Of a stretch of 64,000 bases of DNA, positions 33,631 to 42,285 are shown one piece after another (positions within the stretch are counted from its first letter, which is position 1; each line of letters begins with the position of its first letter). The position numbers were made by a program, and so were the translations under genes. The notes under the pieces are model-generated. The model was not told the DNA's origin and did no database searches. It saw nothing but the letters and a program-made list of their open reading frames with translations. Source of the DNA: Marivita sp046591575 (lineage in GTDB: Bacteria > Pseudomonadota > Alphaproteobacteria > Rhodobacterales > Rhodobacteraceae); the NCBI RefSeq assembly GCF_046591575.1, contig NZ_JBIQWA010000006.1, positions 1 to 64,000 on the forward strand, written 5' to 3'.

Positions 33631-34536
33631 ATGGACCACATCTCGCGCATCGGCGTGTTTATTGCCGTGGTCAAAGCCGGAAGCTTTGCCGGGGCCGCCC
33701 AATCTCTGGGCATCACAAGCTCGGCGGTGTCCAAGCAAATTCAGAACCTTGAGCAGGATTTGCAGGTCAAGCTGCTGAACCGCACGACCCGCAATGTGGC
33801 CCCAACCGAAGAGGGCGCGGTCTATTACGACCGGGCCGCCCGCGCGCTGGAAGATCTGAAAGAGGCAGAGGACCAGATCAACGAGCTGAAATCGCGGCCC
33901 CGTGGCCCGTTGAAAATCAGCCTGCCTCAAAGCATGGGCATCAAATATTTCGCCACAGACATCGCAACCTTTGCCGCCCGCTATCCAGAAGTCGAACTGG
34001 ACATCAGCCTTGATGAAAGATTTGTCGACATTGCCAGCGAAGGGTTCGATCTGGCCGTGCGGATCGGATCTTTGCAAGACACATCGCTGATCGCCCGCCG
34101 ATTGGCCGCCTGCCCGTTTGTGTTATGCGCAAGCGCCGCATATCTGGAAAAACACGGCACACCAAAAACGCCAGACGACCTTGCGCAGCACAATGTGCTT
34201 GCCTTTACCGGCAACAGCGGGCTGCACGAATGGCGCTACACCGATGCCGCGGGACACAGCGGTCAGGTGTCCTTGCGCGGCACGTTCAAAGCCGATTCAG
34301 GCGACATCCTGTGCAGTGCGGCATTGCAGGGTGTCGGAATGACCGTTTTGCCGATTTTCTATGTCGCGGAGCATCTGAAAAACGGCGATCTGCAAGAGGT
34401 GCTGCCCGATTACGACACCGCCCCGACACGCGAAATCTATGCGGTGTTTCCGCCAAACCGGTTTCAATCAACGCGGCTGCGGCTGTTTGTCGATCACCTG
34501 GTTGAAATGTCCAAAAATCTGCCATGGCAGGTTTAG
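33631..34536 (+). CDS. LysR family transcription regulator
   Basis: The 301-residue regulator has an N-terminal winged helix-turn-helix (SFAGAAQSLGITSSAVSKQIQNLEQDLQVKLLNRTTR, about 20-60) and a two-lobe effector domain from residue 90. It belongs to the CrgA/AaeR-like branch, judged by the HTH and the PLKISLPQSMGIKYF start of the effector region. The ATG at 33631 gives a standard N-terminus. It is divergent from doxX and probably controls it. The inducer cannot be inferred. Confidence 0.92.
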   Translation: MDHISRIGVFIAVVKAGSFAGAAQSLGITSSAVSKQIQNLEQDLQVKLLNRTTRNVAPTEEGAVYYDRAARALEDLKEAEDQINELKSRPRGPLKISLPQSMGIKYFATDIATFAARYPEVELDISLDERFVDIASEGFDLAVRIGSLQDTSLIARRLAACPFVLCASAAYLEKHGTPKTPDDLAQHNVLAFTGNSGLHEWRYTDAAGHSGQVSLRGTFKADSGDILCSAALQGVGMTVLPIFYVAEHLKNGDLQEVLPDYDTAPTREIYAVFPPNRFQSTRLRLFVDHLVEMSKNLPWQV

Positions 34537-34589
34537 ATGGCCCCACACCACGAACCGCGAACTGGTGGTTTTGACACGGGCCTTTCGGG

Positions 34590-34621
34590 TTGGGCGGGCC
34601 GCGCATACCGGGCCCGCCCAA
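34590..34621. terminator. Hairpin between convergent LysR and hcp genes
   Basis: TTGGGCGGGCC and GGCCCGCCCAA are perfect 11-base arms around a 10-base loop, between the LysR stop and the hcp stop. No long T-run follows on either strand. It may terminate both or stabilise the abundant hcp messenger. Confidence 0.68.
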
Positions 34622-34627
34622 ATCTGT

Positions 34628-35104
34628 TTACGCCGACTTTGTCGTGGTCAGATCGTAGCTGGCGATCATCGGCGACATCGGCTTGTGGTTTTCGTCATGC
34701 GGGATGTACTTCACTTCCATCTTGGTAAAGTTCAGACGGATCGTCTCGACCGGACGGTCGCCCGCGCTGTCGATCGAGTAATTCGCAACCAGAGTGTTGG
34801 TCAGCTTATACTCGATATAGGTCTCGCCGGGGTTGCCGGTTGTCACCATGTGAATGGTGGTCAGCTTGCCGGTCTTGCCGGTGCAGGCCTCTGCAAACAG
34901 CTTGGTTGACGAACTGTCGGACACTTTGGTCAGGACAACTTCGCTGACTGTCGGTTCGCTGGCTTCGCGGTTGGCGGTCGATCCGGCATTGGTGGTCATG
35001 TTGCGCGACACGTTCCAGTGGATGCTTTCGATATCCATCCATTTCTTGTGGGTCTCATGCGTTGCATCACCCGGGATTGCGTCGATTTGCATATAGATTG
35101 GCAT
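34628..35104 (-). CDS. hcp: T6SS tube protein Hcp
   Basis: The 158-residue protein has the Hcp family frame: MPIYMQIDAIPGDAT, the SIHWNVSRNM segment near 28, EVVLTKVSDSSSTKLFAEAC in the middle and the late beta strands VETIRLNFTKMEVKY. Hcp hexamers stack into the tube ejected by the T6SS sheath and can carry small effectors. A ribosome-binding site (AAAGGACGTAACC) precedes the ATG. It is the last gene of the left arm, 48 bases downstream of the amidase-effector gene, which suggests that this Hcp carries that effector. Confidence 0.95.
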   Translation of the reverse strand: MPIYMQIDAIPGDATHETHKKWMDIESIHWNVSRNMTTNAGSTANREASEPTVSEVVLTKVSDSSSTKLFAEACTGKTGKLTTIHMVTTGNPGETYIEYKLTNTLVANYSIDSAGDRPVETIRLNFTKMEVKYIPHDENHKPMSPMIASYDLTTTKSA

Positions 35105-35152
35105 TGGTTACGTCCTTTGACTGGTTTGGTTGACTGGTAAAAAGATCAGGCG

Positions 35153-35659
35153 CTAGCCTGTGGCGGATGCTGGCAGAGGCCAGAACCACACTTCGTCCGA
35201 CCCGAAATGACAGGCCGATGCACACCGATCTGCGGTGTTGTGATTGTCGATCAGATCGATATGCCCACCACCCGTGAAACCGGGGATGCGGTGAAAGGCG
35301 ACAATACCCTGGCGACCGGCTCGGGCAGTTGAAATCGTTCCATTGGTCAGTGTCTCATAGGCCCCAAGATAGGTGGGGCGCGCCAAAAGCCGCGCCAGAC
35401 GGGCCATATTGACCTCAATACCCTCGCCTGCATGCGGACCGGCCAGAATGTTGTGCGACTTTGGGCTGATGCGAACACCGACGCGCACCAAAGCGAGGCT
35501 CACACGTATGGCGCAGGTGTTTTGGTAATGGGGATCGCCGATGAACCCGTCCCAACCGATCTGCCGAAACAGATCGCCTCGCGAAATAAAGTTGGCGCTT
35601 CGCGGGTTCGACGAAGGATATTCAGCTTTTAACGTGTCGTAAGCAATTGAAAGCGTCAT
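35153..35659 (-). CDS. tae4: Tae4-like T6SS amidase effector
   Basis: The 168-residue protein fits the Tae4 peptidoglycan amidase family (T6SS amidase effector 4). C49 in YQNTCAIRVSLAL and H133 in GGHIDLID make a Cys-His pair; D135 or D138 follows. Tae4 cuts the gamma-D-Glu-mDAP bond of target cell wall once delivered to the periplasm. It has no signal peptide, as expected for cargo of Hcp, which is encoded next. The gene just upstream encodes a secreted Tai-like immunity protein. AAAGGATAACGC precedes the ATG. The family call is strong; target cells are unknown. Confidence 0.88.
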   Translation of the reverse strand: MTLSIAYDTLKAEYPSSNPRSANFISRGDLFRQIGWDGFIGDPHYQNTCAIRVSLALVRVGVRISPKSHNILAGPHAGEGIEVNMARLARLLARPTYLGAYETLTNGTISTARAGRQGIVAFHRIPGFTGGGHIDLIDNHNTADRCASACHFGSDEVWFWPLPASATG

Positions 35660-35662
35660 GCG

Positions 35663-36061
35663 TTATCCTTTCTGATCGCATGGCCCAAGATCGACCAATA
35701 TGGCGGTGACCGCCGTTGCGGCGGGGTCTTCATCCGGGGATGAAGCGTTTTGAAGATGTTCAAAAACACGAGATACAATTTCGTTGGGGGCGATGTCGCC
35801 CAGGCCGCACCACACCCCGTCCAAAGCGGCGCGCTCTGCAATCGCAAAGATATAGCCGTCGGCAAAGTTGGCCGAGGCATCGCCTTGCATGATCCGTCCG
35901 CGATGCGCGATTTCCGCACCCCGGATCGCCTCTACCAGCGTGGCCGCAGACAAGATCCCGGCATTGGCGGCCGCATCACCCTCCGACCCGGAAAAGGCAA
36001 CGACAGGCCATGCGCTGCCGAGCGCAATCGCTAAAGTCCATGATTTCAAACTGGTCTGCAT
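35663..36061 (-). CDS. tai4: Tai4/Rap1a-like periplasmic immunity protein
   Basis: The 132-residue protein starts with a signal peptide (about 1-22, ending VVAFS) and has the Rap1a/Tai pattern: FADGYIFAIAERAALDGVWC near 66-85, VSRVFEHLQN, and cysteines at about 85 and 128 that may pair. It lies three bases upstream of the amidase gene, so the shield is translated before the toxin. It should bind and block Tae4 in the periplasm. Pairing is inferred from position and family. Confidence 0.8.
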   Translation of the reverse strand: MQTSLKSWTLAIALGSAWPVVAFSGSEGDAAANAGILSAATLVEAIRGAEIAHRGRIMQGDASANFADGYIFAIAERAALDGVWCGLGDIAPNEIVSRVFEHLQNASSPDEDPAATAVTAILVDLGPCDQKG

Positions 36062-36282
36062 CGGCGGATGATCCTGATGGAAAGGGCAGCAAAGTGGCGC
36101 ACAGCATGGCCGCTTTACGGAAAAACGGCGTTATAAACGGGCAAAGATCGGCGTGTCGCCTCTGTTCAGAGCAGGGATCAAAATTGCAGCGGTGTGCATA
36201 AAAACTGGCATGGCTCGTCTCTATTTCAGAATGCTTGTTACGGTGGTTACTCGGATCGTCTGAAGAAGGCGGAGGGCGCGGT
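36062..36282. other. 221-base gap between clpV and the immunity gene
   Basis: No gene supported. It follows the clpV stop on the minus strand and probably carries a promoter for the immunity-effector-hcp set, so these three may be made independently of clpV. No clear dyad or box was found. Confidence 0.4.
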
Positions 36283-38877
36283 TCAGCTCACTTTGCGGCA
36301 CTCCTCGGAGGTGGCGGACACAGTAAACTGGCCATCCGCTCCGACATCGACCTCAATCGCCGGGGGCACGGTGCCGCCCGCCAATGAGGCCAGGAAAAAA
36401 TCGGCAAGACGCGGCAGCACCTGCTTGGCCAGCATGGCCTCGATGGCGCGCGCTCCGGTGTCCCCGGCCACGGCACGGTCCACCATCGCCCTGTGCGCCG
36501 CAGACGTCACGGAAAGCGCAGTGCCATGCGTGTCCAGCGCCCGCTGCGCAATGCGCGCGATCTGCAGATCAACAATGCCCCCCAGAACCTCGCGCCCCAG
36601 CGGCAGAAACGGCAGGATCGACACGCGACCCAGAAACGCCGGTTTGAAACTTTGCGACAATTCCGGGCGCAGCATATCGACCAGGGCGTCGCCCTCGGGC
36701 ATCGCATCGGGATCTTCGGCCAGGGTGGACAGGGTCTCTGTCCCGCTATTGGCCGTCATCAGAATGGTCGTGTTGCGGAAATCCACGTCCCGGCCTTCGC
36801 CATCGCGCAGAACGCCTTTGTCGAACACCTGATAGAAAATCTCCTGAACGCCTTCGTGGGCCTTGTCGATTTCATCAAGCAACAAAACACCATGCGGGCG
36901 CCGACGCACCGCTTCGGTCAGAACACCGCCTTCGCCATAGCCGACATAGCCGGGGGGCGAACCCATCAGCAAAGAGACCTTATGTTCTTCCTTGAATTCC
37001 GACATGTTGATCGTGGTCAACGCAGACGCCCCGCCATGCAGTTCATCCGCCAGCGCCAGCGCGGTTTCGGTTTTGCCGATGCCCGAGGTGCCCAGCATCA
37101 GGAACACGCCCTGCGGTTTGCGCGGATCACGCAAGCCCGCGCGGGACACCGCAACCGTTTCACACAACGTGTCAATGGCCGCATCCTGCCCCAGAACCCG
37201 TGCCTTGAGCCGGTCGGGCAGGGTCGACACCGCCTCGATCTGGCTGCGCAACATCCGACCGGCGGGAATACCCGTCCAGCGCGCAATCACGGCGGCAATC
37301 GCCTCGGCATCGACAACCCGGTGCACAAGCGGTGTTTCCCCGGCGGCGTCCGCCAGCCGCGCTTCGGTTTCGGCAAGCCGTGACATGGCGTCGATCCCGC
37401 CTTCCGCCACAATGGCGTCGGCCTCATCCGCCAGATTGCGTTGCGCCTCAAGCGCCTCGGAAATCGCTGCCGCTTCGGATTGGGCAGCGGCAAGATCGCG
37501 CTCAAGCCCGTCCAACCGCGCCGCAAGGTCAGGCGCGTCCGGCTCTTGCGCCAGGGCATCAATCTCGGCCTGCAGATACAGCGCTTCGCGCTTGCGTTGC
37601 TCCAGCGCCTCTGGCTCTGTCTCGCGGCTCATAGAGACCGCAGCGCCCGCCGTGTCGATCAGACTGACCGCCTTGTCCGGCAAGTGCCGTTCGGGCAGAT
37701 AGCGGGCCGACAGCTCCACCGCCGCGCGCACCGCACTGTCGCGGATGGCCACGCCGTGATGATCCTGAAACCGGGGCGCGACCGCACGGATCATGCGCAC
37801 CGCCCGTTCGATATCGGGCTCATCAACCTTGACCGTCTGAAACCGCCGTGTCAGGGCCGGGTCTTTTTCGAAATACTTCTTATATTCCGACCACGTCGTT
37901 GCCGCGATGGTCCGCAATTCCCCGCGTGCCAGCGCAGGCTTGAGGATATTCGCCGCATCCCCCTGCCCCGACGCGCCACCCGCCCCGATCATGGTATGGG
38001 CTTCGTCGATAAACAGGATCACGGGCGTCTGAGACTGTGCGACCTGATCAACAACGCCTTTCAAGCGCCGCTCAAATTCGCCCTTCACACCGGCACCCGC
38101 CTGCAGAAGGCTCAGATCAAGCACATGCAGCGCCACGTCGCGCAGACGGGCTGGCACCTCTCCATTGGCAATCGCCAGCGCAAAGGCTTCGACGATGGCG
38201 GTTTTACCAACACCGGCTTCGCCTACAAGGATCGGATTGTTCTGGCGACGCCGCACCAGAATGTCGATCATCTGCCGCAATTCCGCATCGCGCCCGACAA
38301 TTGTATCAATCTGTCCGGCCCGCGCCTGTTCGGTCAGGTCCGTTGCATATTCGGCCAGAAAATCCTCATGTCCGGGCGCGCGGCGCGATGCCGCCGCAGG
38401 TGCGCCGGATGCAGCAGCGGGCGCTTCGGAAGCTGCACGATCTTTCAGAGCGGCCACATCAAGATCAAGCAGCTGCGGCACCGTCCGGCGCAGGATCGCC
38501 CGCGCGTCGGCCTCTTCGATCATCGACAACAAAATGGCGGCCACCCCAATGCTGTCCTGCCCAAACCGCAGCGACGCATTGATCCACGCCTCGCGGACCA
38601 CACCGATCAAGGGCTGCGACAAAGACGGAGCACCCGCCGCACCCCGATTGAACCCCTGCACCGACGTCATGGAGCGCGCCGCAATGTCCGCCGCGTTCAC
38701 GCCGCAGGCCTCCAGCACCTCGCCAGAGACCGGATTGCTTGCCATGGCGTAAACCAGATGCTCCAACTCAACCGTTCCGTGTGTGTGCCGCACCGCAAGT
38801 GCCGCAGCCGATTCAAAAACGGCAGAGGCATCAATGGAAAATCTTTGAAATAGAGTGTGCAGATCTATCGAAGCCAA
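36283..38877 (-). CDS. clpV: T6SS sheath-disassembly ATPase ClpV
   Basis: The 864-residue AAA+ protein recycles the contracted TssB-TssC sheath. It has the ClpV N-domain (IDLHTLFQRFSIDASAVFESAA...), Walker A motifs GEAGVGKT (near 219) and GTSGIGKT (near 600), and a coiled middle domain rich in Ala/Glu. I use a TTG start at 38877, with AAAGG nine bases upstream, because LASIDLH matches the usual ClpV start; a GTG at 38916 would add 13 residues. It is the first gene of the left arm and divergent from tssA across a dyad-rich gap. Confidence 0.93.
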   Translation of the reverse strand: MASIDLHTLFQRFSIDASAVFESAAALAVRHTHGTVELEHLVYAMASNPVSGEVLEACGVNAADIAARSMTSVQGFNRGAAGAPSLSQPLIGVVREAWINASLRFGQDSIGVAAILLSMIEEADARAILRRTVPQLLDLDVAALKDRAASEAPAAASGAPAAASRRAPGHEDFLAEYATDLTEQARAGQIDTIVGRDAELRQMIDILVRRRQNNPILVGEAGVGKTAIVEAFALAIANGEVPARLRDVALHVLDLSLLQAGAGVKGEFERRLKGVVDQVAQSQTPVILFIDEAHTMIGAGGASGQGDAANILKPALARGELRTIAATTWSEYKKYFEKDPALTRRFQTVKVDEPDIERAVRMIRAVAPRFQDHHGVAIRDSAVRAAVELSARYLPERHLPDKAVSLIDTAGAAVSMSRETEPEALEQRKREALYLQAEIDALAQEPDAPDLAARLDGLERDLAAAQSEAAAISEALEAQRNLADEADAIVAEGGIDAMSRLAETEARLADAAGETPLVHRVVDAEAIAAVIARWTGIPAGRMLRSQIEAVSTLPDRLKARVLGQDAAIDTLCETVAVSRAGLRDPRKPQGVFLMLGTSGIGKTETALALADELHGGASALTTINMSEFKEEHKVSLLMGSPPGYVGYGEGGVLTEAVRRRPHGVLLLDEIDKAHEGVQEIFYQVFDKGVLRDGEGRDVDFRNTTILMTANSGTETLSTLAEDPDAMPEGDALVDMLRPELSQSFKPAFLGRVSILPFLPLGREVLGGIVDLQIARIAQRALDTHGTALSVTSAAHRAMVDRAVAGDTGARAIEAMLAKQVLPRLADFFLASLAGGTVPPAIEVDVGADGQFTVSATSEECRKVS

Positions 38878-38979
38878 TTGAGATACCTTTAACCGAAGAT
38901 GAACTCGTTGAATCACGTCTCGTGCAGCAGAATGCCGGTTGACGAATAGGTTCCAAATAAATCAGAAACAATCAATGAC

Positions 38980-38999
38980 GCTGAGTTTCCAAACTCGGC
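38980..38999. promoter_or_regulatory. Dyad in the clpV/tssA divergent region
   Basis: GCTGAGTTTCCAAACTCGGC is a 20-base dyad with one G-T pair. It lies 103 bases from clpV and 96 from tssA, a natural place for an operator that sets both arms of the T6SS. Confidence 0.5.
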
Positions 39000-39022
39000 A
39001 ATCAGACCCAAGTCACACACAA

Positions 39023-39038
39023 GAATTGACGGCAATTC
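39023..39038. promoter_or_regulatory. Second dyad GAATTG-ACGG-CAATTC before tssA
   Basis: Perfect 6-base arms around ACGG, 57 bases upstream of tssA, overlapping a TTGACG that could be a -35 element. Confidence 0.45.
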
Positions 39039-39094
39039 GTTGAATTTCAAAAAAGCCAGTGAATTCTGCATTTATCAGGCGCAGGAATATTGAC

Positions 39095-40126
39095 ATGATT
39101 CCAACAAGTTACCAGCCTCTTGAAAAAGTGGGCGAAAATCCGCGCAATCATCCGTCAATTCAGGCAATTTATCGCAATCTTCGGGATGCCCGGTCTCGGG
39201 CCCGCACAGCCGAGCGGGCATTGGAAACGCGCGACGAAATGGGCCGCACCAATATCGGGCGTTTGCCGGAATGGGACGAGGTCAAACAATTGGCCCTGTC
39301 GATCCTGAGCGAGCACGCCTGCGACATCGAAGTTGCGGCCTGGCTGTGTGAGGCTTCGGTCAGGATCGACGGACATGCGGGGCTGGCCTCCACCGTCCGC
39401 GCGATCACAGCGATGGTGCAAGTGCATGGCGCTGACCTTCATCCTCAGCCAGAAGAAGACGATGACGACATCTTTGCGGCGCTTGCGGGCCTCAATGGGG
39501 TCGGGCGCGAAGGCACGCTTATCCAACCTCTGCGGCTCTTGCCGTTGGTGCCTGGGGTGGAATACGGGTCGTGCACATTGTGGGATGTGGAAACAGCCGG
39601 GAACAGCGACGCGGTGCTGTCAGCGATGTCCGACGCGGGCCAAGCCGCTATGATCACACACTTATCTGATGTTCAGGACGCGCATGATGCCTTTGTGGCG
39701 TTGGACGCGGCCTTGACCGATCTGCGCGGTCCGGACGCGCCGCCCTTTGCCCGTATTCTGGATATCCTCGAAGATTCGGTCCGGTCGATTCGGCGATTGT
39801 CCGGCGCGGATCAGGCAGATGCGACCGAAACCGCAGACCCAGATACGTCCGCGCCCGCGCCACTGCCGACCGGCAAACCGGGTCCGAAAGAGCGGCTGGA
39901 CACCCGCGAGGATGCGCTGCGCGCGCTGGAAGAGGTGGCGCGATTTTTCCGTCGCACAGAACCCCATTCCCCCATGTCTCATGCGCTGGAAACCCTTGTT
40001 CGACGGGGGCGGATGGATTTCATGTCGTTGCTGGCGGAATTGATTCCGGACGAAACAACACGGGACGCTGTATTGACGACAGCCGGAATCAAACAAACCG
40101 ACGATCGGCACGATTCTGCCGATTAG
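39095..40126 (+). CDS. tssA: T6SS protein TssA
   Basis: The 343-residue product has the ImpA N-terminal domain: GENPRNHPSIQAIYRNLRDARSRARTAER and WDEVKQLALSILSEHACDIEVAAWLCEA, then the short C-terminal domain ALRALEEVARFFRRTEPHSPMSHALETLVRRGRMDFMSLLAELIPDE. TssA helps prime tail-tube and sheath building. I take the ATG at 39095 with AGGA eight bases upstream, dropping a 12-residue extension. It heads the right arm, 164 bases before tssB. The short C-terminal class is that of sheath-end TssA proteins. Confidence 0.92.
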   Translation: MIPTSYQPLEKVGENPRNHPSIQAIYRNLRDARSRARTAERALETRDEMGRTNIGRLPEWDEVKQLALSILSEHACDIEVAAWLCEASVRIDGHAGLASTVRAITAMVQVHGADLHPQPEEDDDDIFAALAGLNGVGREGTLIQPLRLLPLVPGVEYGSCTLWDVETAGNSDAVLSAMSDAGQAAMITHLSDVQDAHDAFVALDAALTDLRGPDAPPFARILDILEDSVRSIRRLSGADQADATETADPDTSAPAPLPTGKPGPKERLDTREDALRALEEVARFFRRTEPHSPMSHALETLVRRGRMDFMSLLAELIPDETTRDAVLTTAGIKQTDDRHDSAD

Positions 40127-40290
40127 GCAAAAGTTTTGAAAAAGCCCCGTGCAAATTCCGTTGGCTGAGGTTTGATAGGACCAAGGAATTGGCCCGGTGT
40201 AGCGACTCGGTGCCGAATATATGTGTGTCCTGTTGCCTTCTGCCCGGCGACGGGACTTTGATGATTTAGTAATCCTGAGGGAGGCTGCAA

Positions 40291-40800
40291 TTGCCCAGCG
40301 TTCATGACAAACTCGACAAAGTCCGAAAGCCCCGTGTTCATATTAAATACGAGGTCGAAACCGAAGGCGCGATGGTCGAAAAAGAATTGCCATTCGTCAT
40401 TGGCGTTTTGGGCGATTTTTCCGGTGATCCGACCGCTGATCTGCCGTCCTTTGGAGAACGCAAATTCGTTCAGGTGGATCGGGACAATTTCGATCAGGTG
40501 ATGGCGCGCATGACACCCGGACTTAACCTCAGGGTTGAAAACACCCTTGCCGATGATGGCAGCACGATGCCCGTCAATCTCGAGTTCAAGTCAATGTCCG
40601 ACTTTGATCCGGCACAAGTTGTCGATCAGATCCCGGCGCTGAAATCGCTGCTGGAAAGCCGCAACCAGCTGCGCGATCTGCTGACCAAGGCAGATCGCTC
40701 CGAAGAGCTTGAAGCCCTGCTGGAAGAAATCCTTCAAGACAATGACGCCGTCCGGCGCATGGTCGAAGAACTTCAGGCGGCGAACGGAGGGGCTAACTGA
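40291..40800 (+). CDS. tssB: T6SS sheath small subunit TssB
   Basis: The 169-residue product is the VipA/ImpB sheath protein: SVHDKLDKVRKPRVHIKYEVETEG at the start, ELPFVIGVLGDFSG, and the late LLESRNQLRDLL helix that pairs with TssC. The start is TTG at 40291 behind GAGGGAGG, eight bases away; no ATG fits. Its stop overlaps the tssC start by one base. TssB and TssC form the contractile sheath that ClpV takes apart. Confidence 0.95.
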   Translation: MPSVHDKLDKVRKPRVHIKYEVETEGAMVEKELPFVIGVLGDFSGDPTADLPSFGERKFVQVDRDNFDQVMARMTPGLNLRVENTLADDGSTMPVNLEFKSMSDFDPAQVVDQIPALKSLLESRNQLRDLLTKADRSEELEALLEEILQDNDAVRRMVEELQAANGGAN

Positions 40801-42284
40801 TGGCAACGCATAGCGACACCAAACCGGACGCGGGCACAACGCTTGAGGCCGACCAGAACAGTTTGCTGAGCCAGGTCATCGGGGCCACACGGCAGACCGA
40901 ACCGGATCGGGCCACCGAATTGATGCGGACACTGACGGATGCGGCCCTGTCGGGCACCGTCACCTATGATCGCAACCTGACCGTGACGCTGAACAAGGCA
41001 ATCGAGGCCATCGACGCCAAGATTTCCCACCAGCTTGCGGCGGTCATGCAATCGCCGGAGTTTTCCAAGCTCGAAGGATCGTGGCGCGGGTTGTGGCATC
41101 TGGTTTACGAAAGCAACACTGGGTCAAACCTCAAGATCCGCGTTCTGAACGCAACCAAGCGGGATCTGGGCCGTGATCTGGCCAAGGCGGTCGAATTCGA
41201 TCAGTCGCGCTTGTTCAAATCGATCTACGAAGACGAATTCGGCACCCCCGGCGGCGAACCGATCGGCGCGCTTGTGGGCGATTACGAATTTGACAACAGC
41301 TTTGAAGACATGGAAACGCTGACCGGACTAAGCCAGGTGGCGGCGGCGTCTTTTGCACCCTTTGTGTCGGCGGCCAGCCCGAAACTTTTCGGGTTCGAGG
41401 ACTATACAGAACTCAGCAAGCCGCGCGATCTGTCCAAGATTTTCGACAGCACCGAATACATCAAATGGCGCAGCTTCCGTGACAGCGAAGACAGCCGCTT
41501 TGTCACCCTGACACTGCCCCGCGTTCTGGCACGGATGCCCTATGGCGAAGAAAGCAAGCGGATTGACGAATTCGATTACGACGAAGCCATCGCCTATGAG
41601 GGCGACAAGATCCCGCATAACAATTACTGCTGGATGAACGCGGCCTATGTGATGGCCAGCCGCATGTCCGCGGCGTTTTCTGAAACCGGCTGGTGTACCG
41701 CCATCCGCGGCACGGAAAACGGCGGCAAGGTCGAAGGGTTGCCGACCCATCTGTTTTCTACCGACGATGGCGACACCGACATCAAATGCCCCACCGAGAT
41801 TGGCATCACGGATCGGCGTGACGCGGAATTGGGCAGCATGGGCTTTTTGCCGCTGTGCCATTACAAGAACACTGATTATGCCGTGTTCTTTGGCGCACAG
41901 ACCACGCATAAACCCAAGAAATACGACCGCCCCGACGCCACTGCCAATGCGGCGATTTCCGCGCGTCTGCCCTATATGATGGCGACCTCGCGCTTTGCGC
42001 ATTACCTCAAGGTGATCGGCCGCGACAAGATCGGCTCTTTCATGGAGGCCGAGGATTGCGAAGACTGGCTGAACCGCTGGATCAACAACTACGTCAACGC
42101 CAACGAAGGGGCCGGCCCCGAGGCGCGCGCCGCCTATCCATTGCGGGATGCCAAGGTCTCGGTCGAGGAAATCCCCGGCAAACCCGGTAGCTATAACGCC
42201 GTGGCCTGGATGCGTCCGTGGTTGCAGATGGAAGAGCTGACAACATCGCTGCGCATGGTCGCCCGGATTCCCGAAAAGAACTAA
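40800..42284 (+). CDS. tssC: T6SS sheath large subunit TssC
   Basis: The 494-residue product is the VipB/ImpC sheath protein: SKLEGSWRGLWHLVYESNTG, VEFDQSRLFKSIYEDEFGTPGGEPIGALVGDYEF, LPYMMATSRFAHYLKVIGRDKIGS and a C-terminal VEEIPGKPGSYNAVAWMRPWLQMEELTTSLRMVARIP. All conserved blocks are present. It is translated one base past tssB. A second TssC-like protein follows immediately, so this one is taken as the main sheath subunit because its blocks are closest to the family. Confidence 0.96.
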   Translation: MATHSDTKPDAGTTLEADQNSLLSQVIGATRQTEPDRATELMRTLTDAALSGTVTYDRNLTVTLNKAIEAIDAKISHQLAAVMQSPEFSKLEGSWRGLWHLVYESNTGSNLKIRVLNATKRDLGRDLAKAVEFDQSRLFKSIYEDEFGTPGGEPIGALVGDYEFDNSFEDMETLTGLSQVAAASFAPFVSAASPKLFGFEDYTELSKPRDLSKIFDSTEYIKWRSFRDSEDSRFVTLTLPRVLARMPYGEESKRIDEFDYDEAIAYEGDKIPHNNYCWMNAAYVMASRMSAAFSETGWCTAIRGTENGGKVEGLPTHLFSTDDGDTDIKCPTEIGITDRRDAELGSMGFLPLCHYKNTDYAVFFGAQTTHKPKKYDRPDATANAAISARLPYMMATSRFAHYLKVIGRDKIGSFMEAEDCEDWLNRWINNYVNANEGAGPEARAAYPLRDAKVSVEEIPGKPGSYNAVAWMRPWLQMEELTTSLRMVARIPEKN

Positions 42285-42285
42285 G

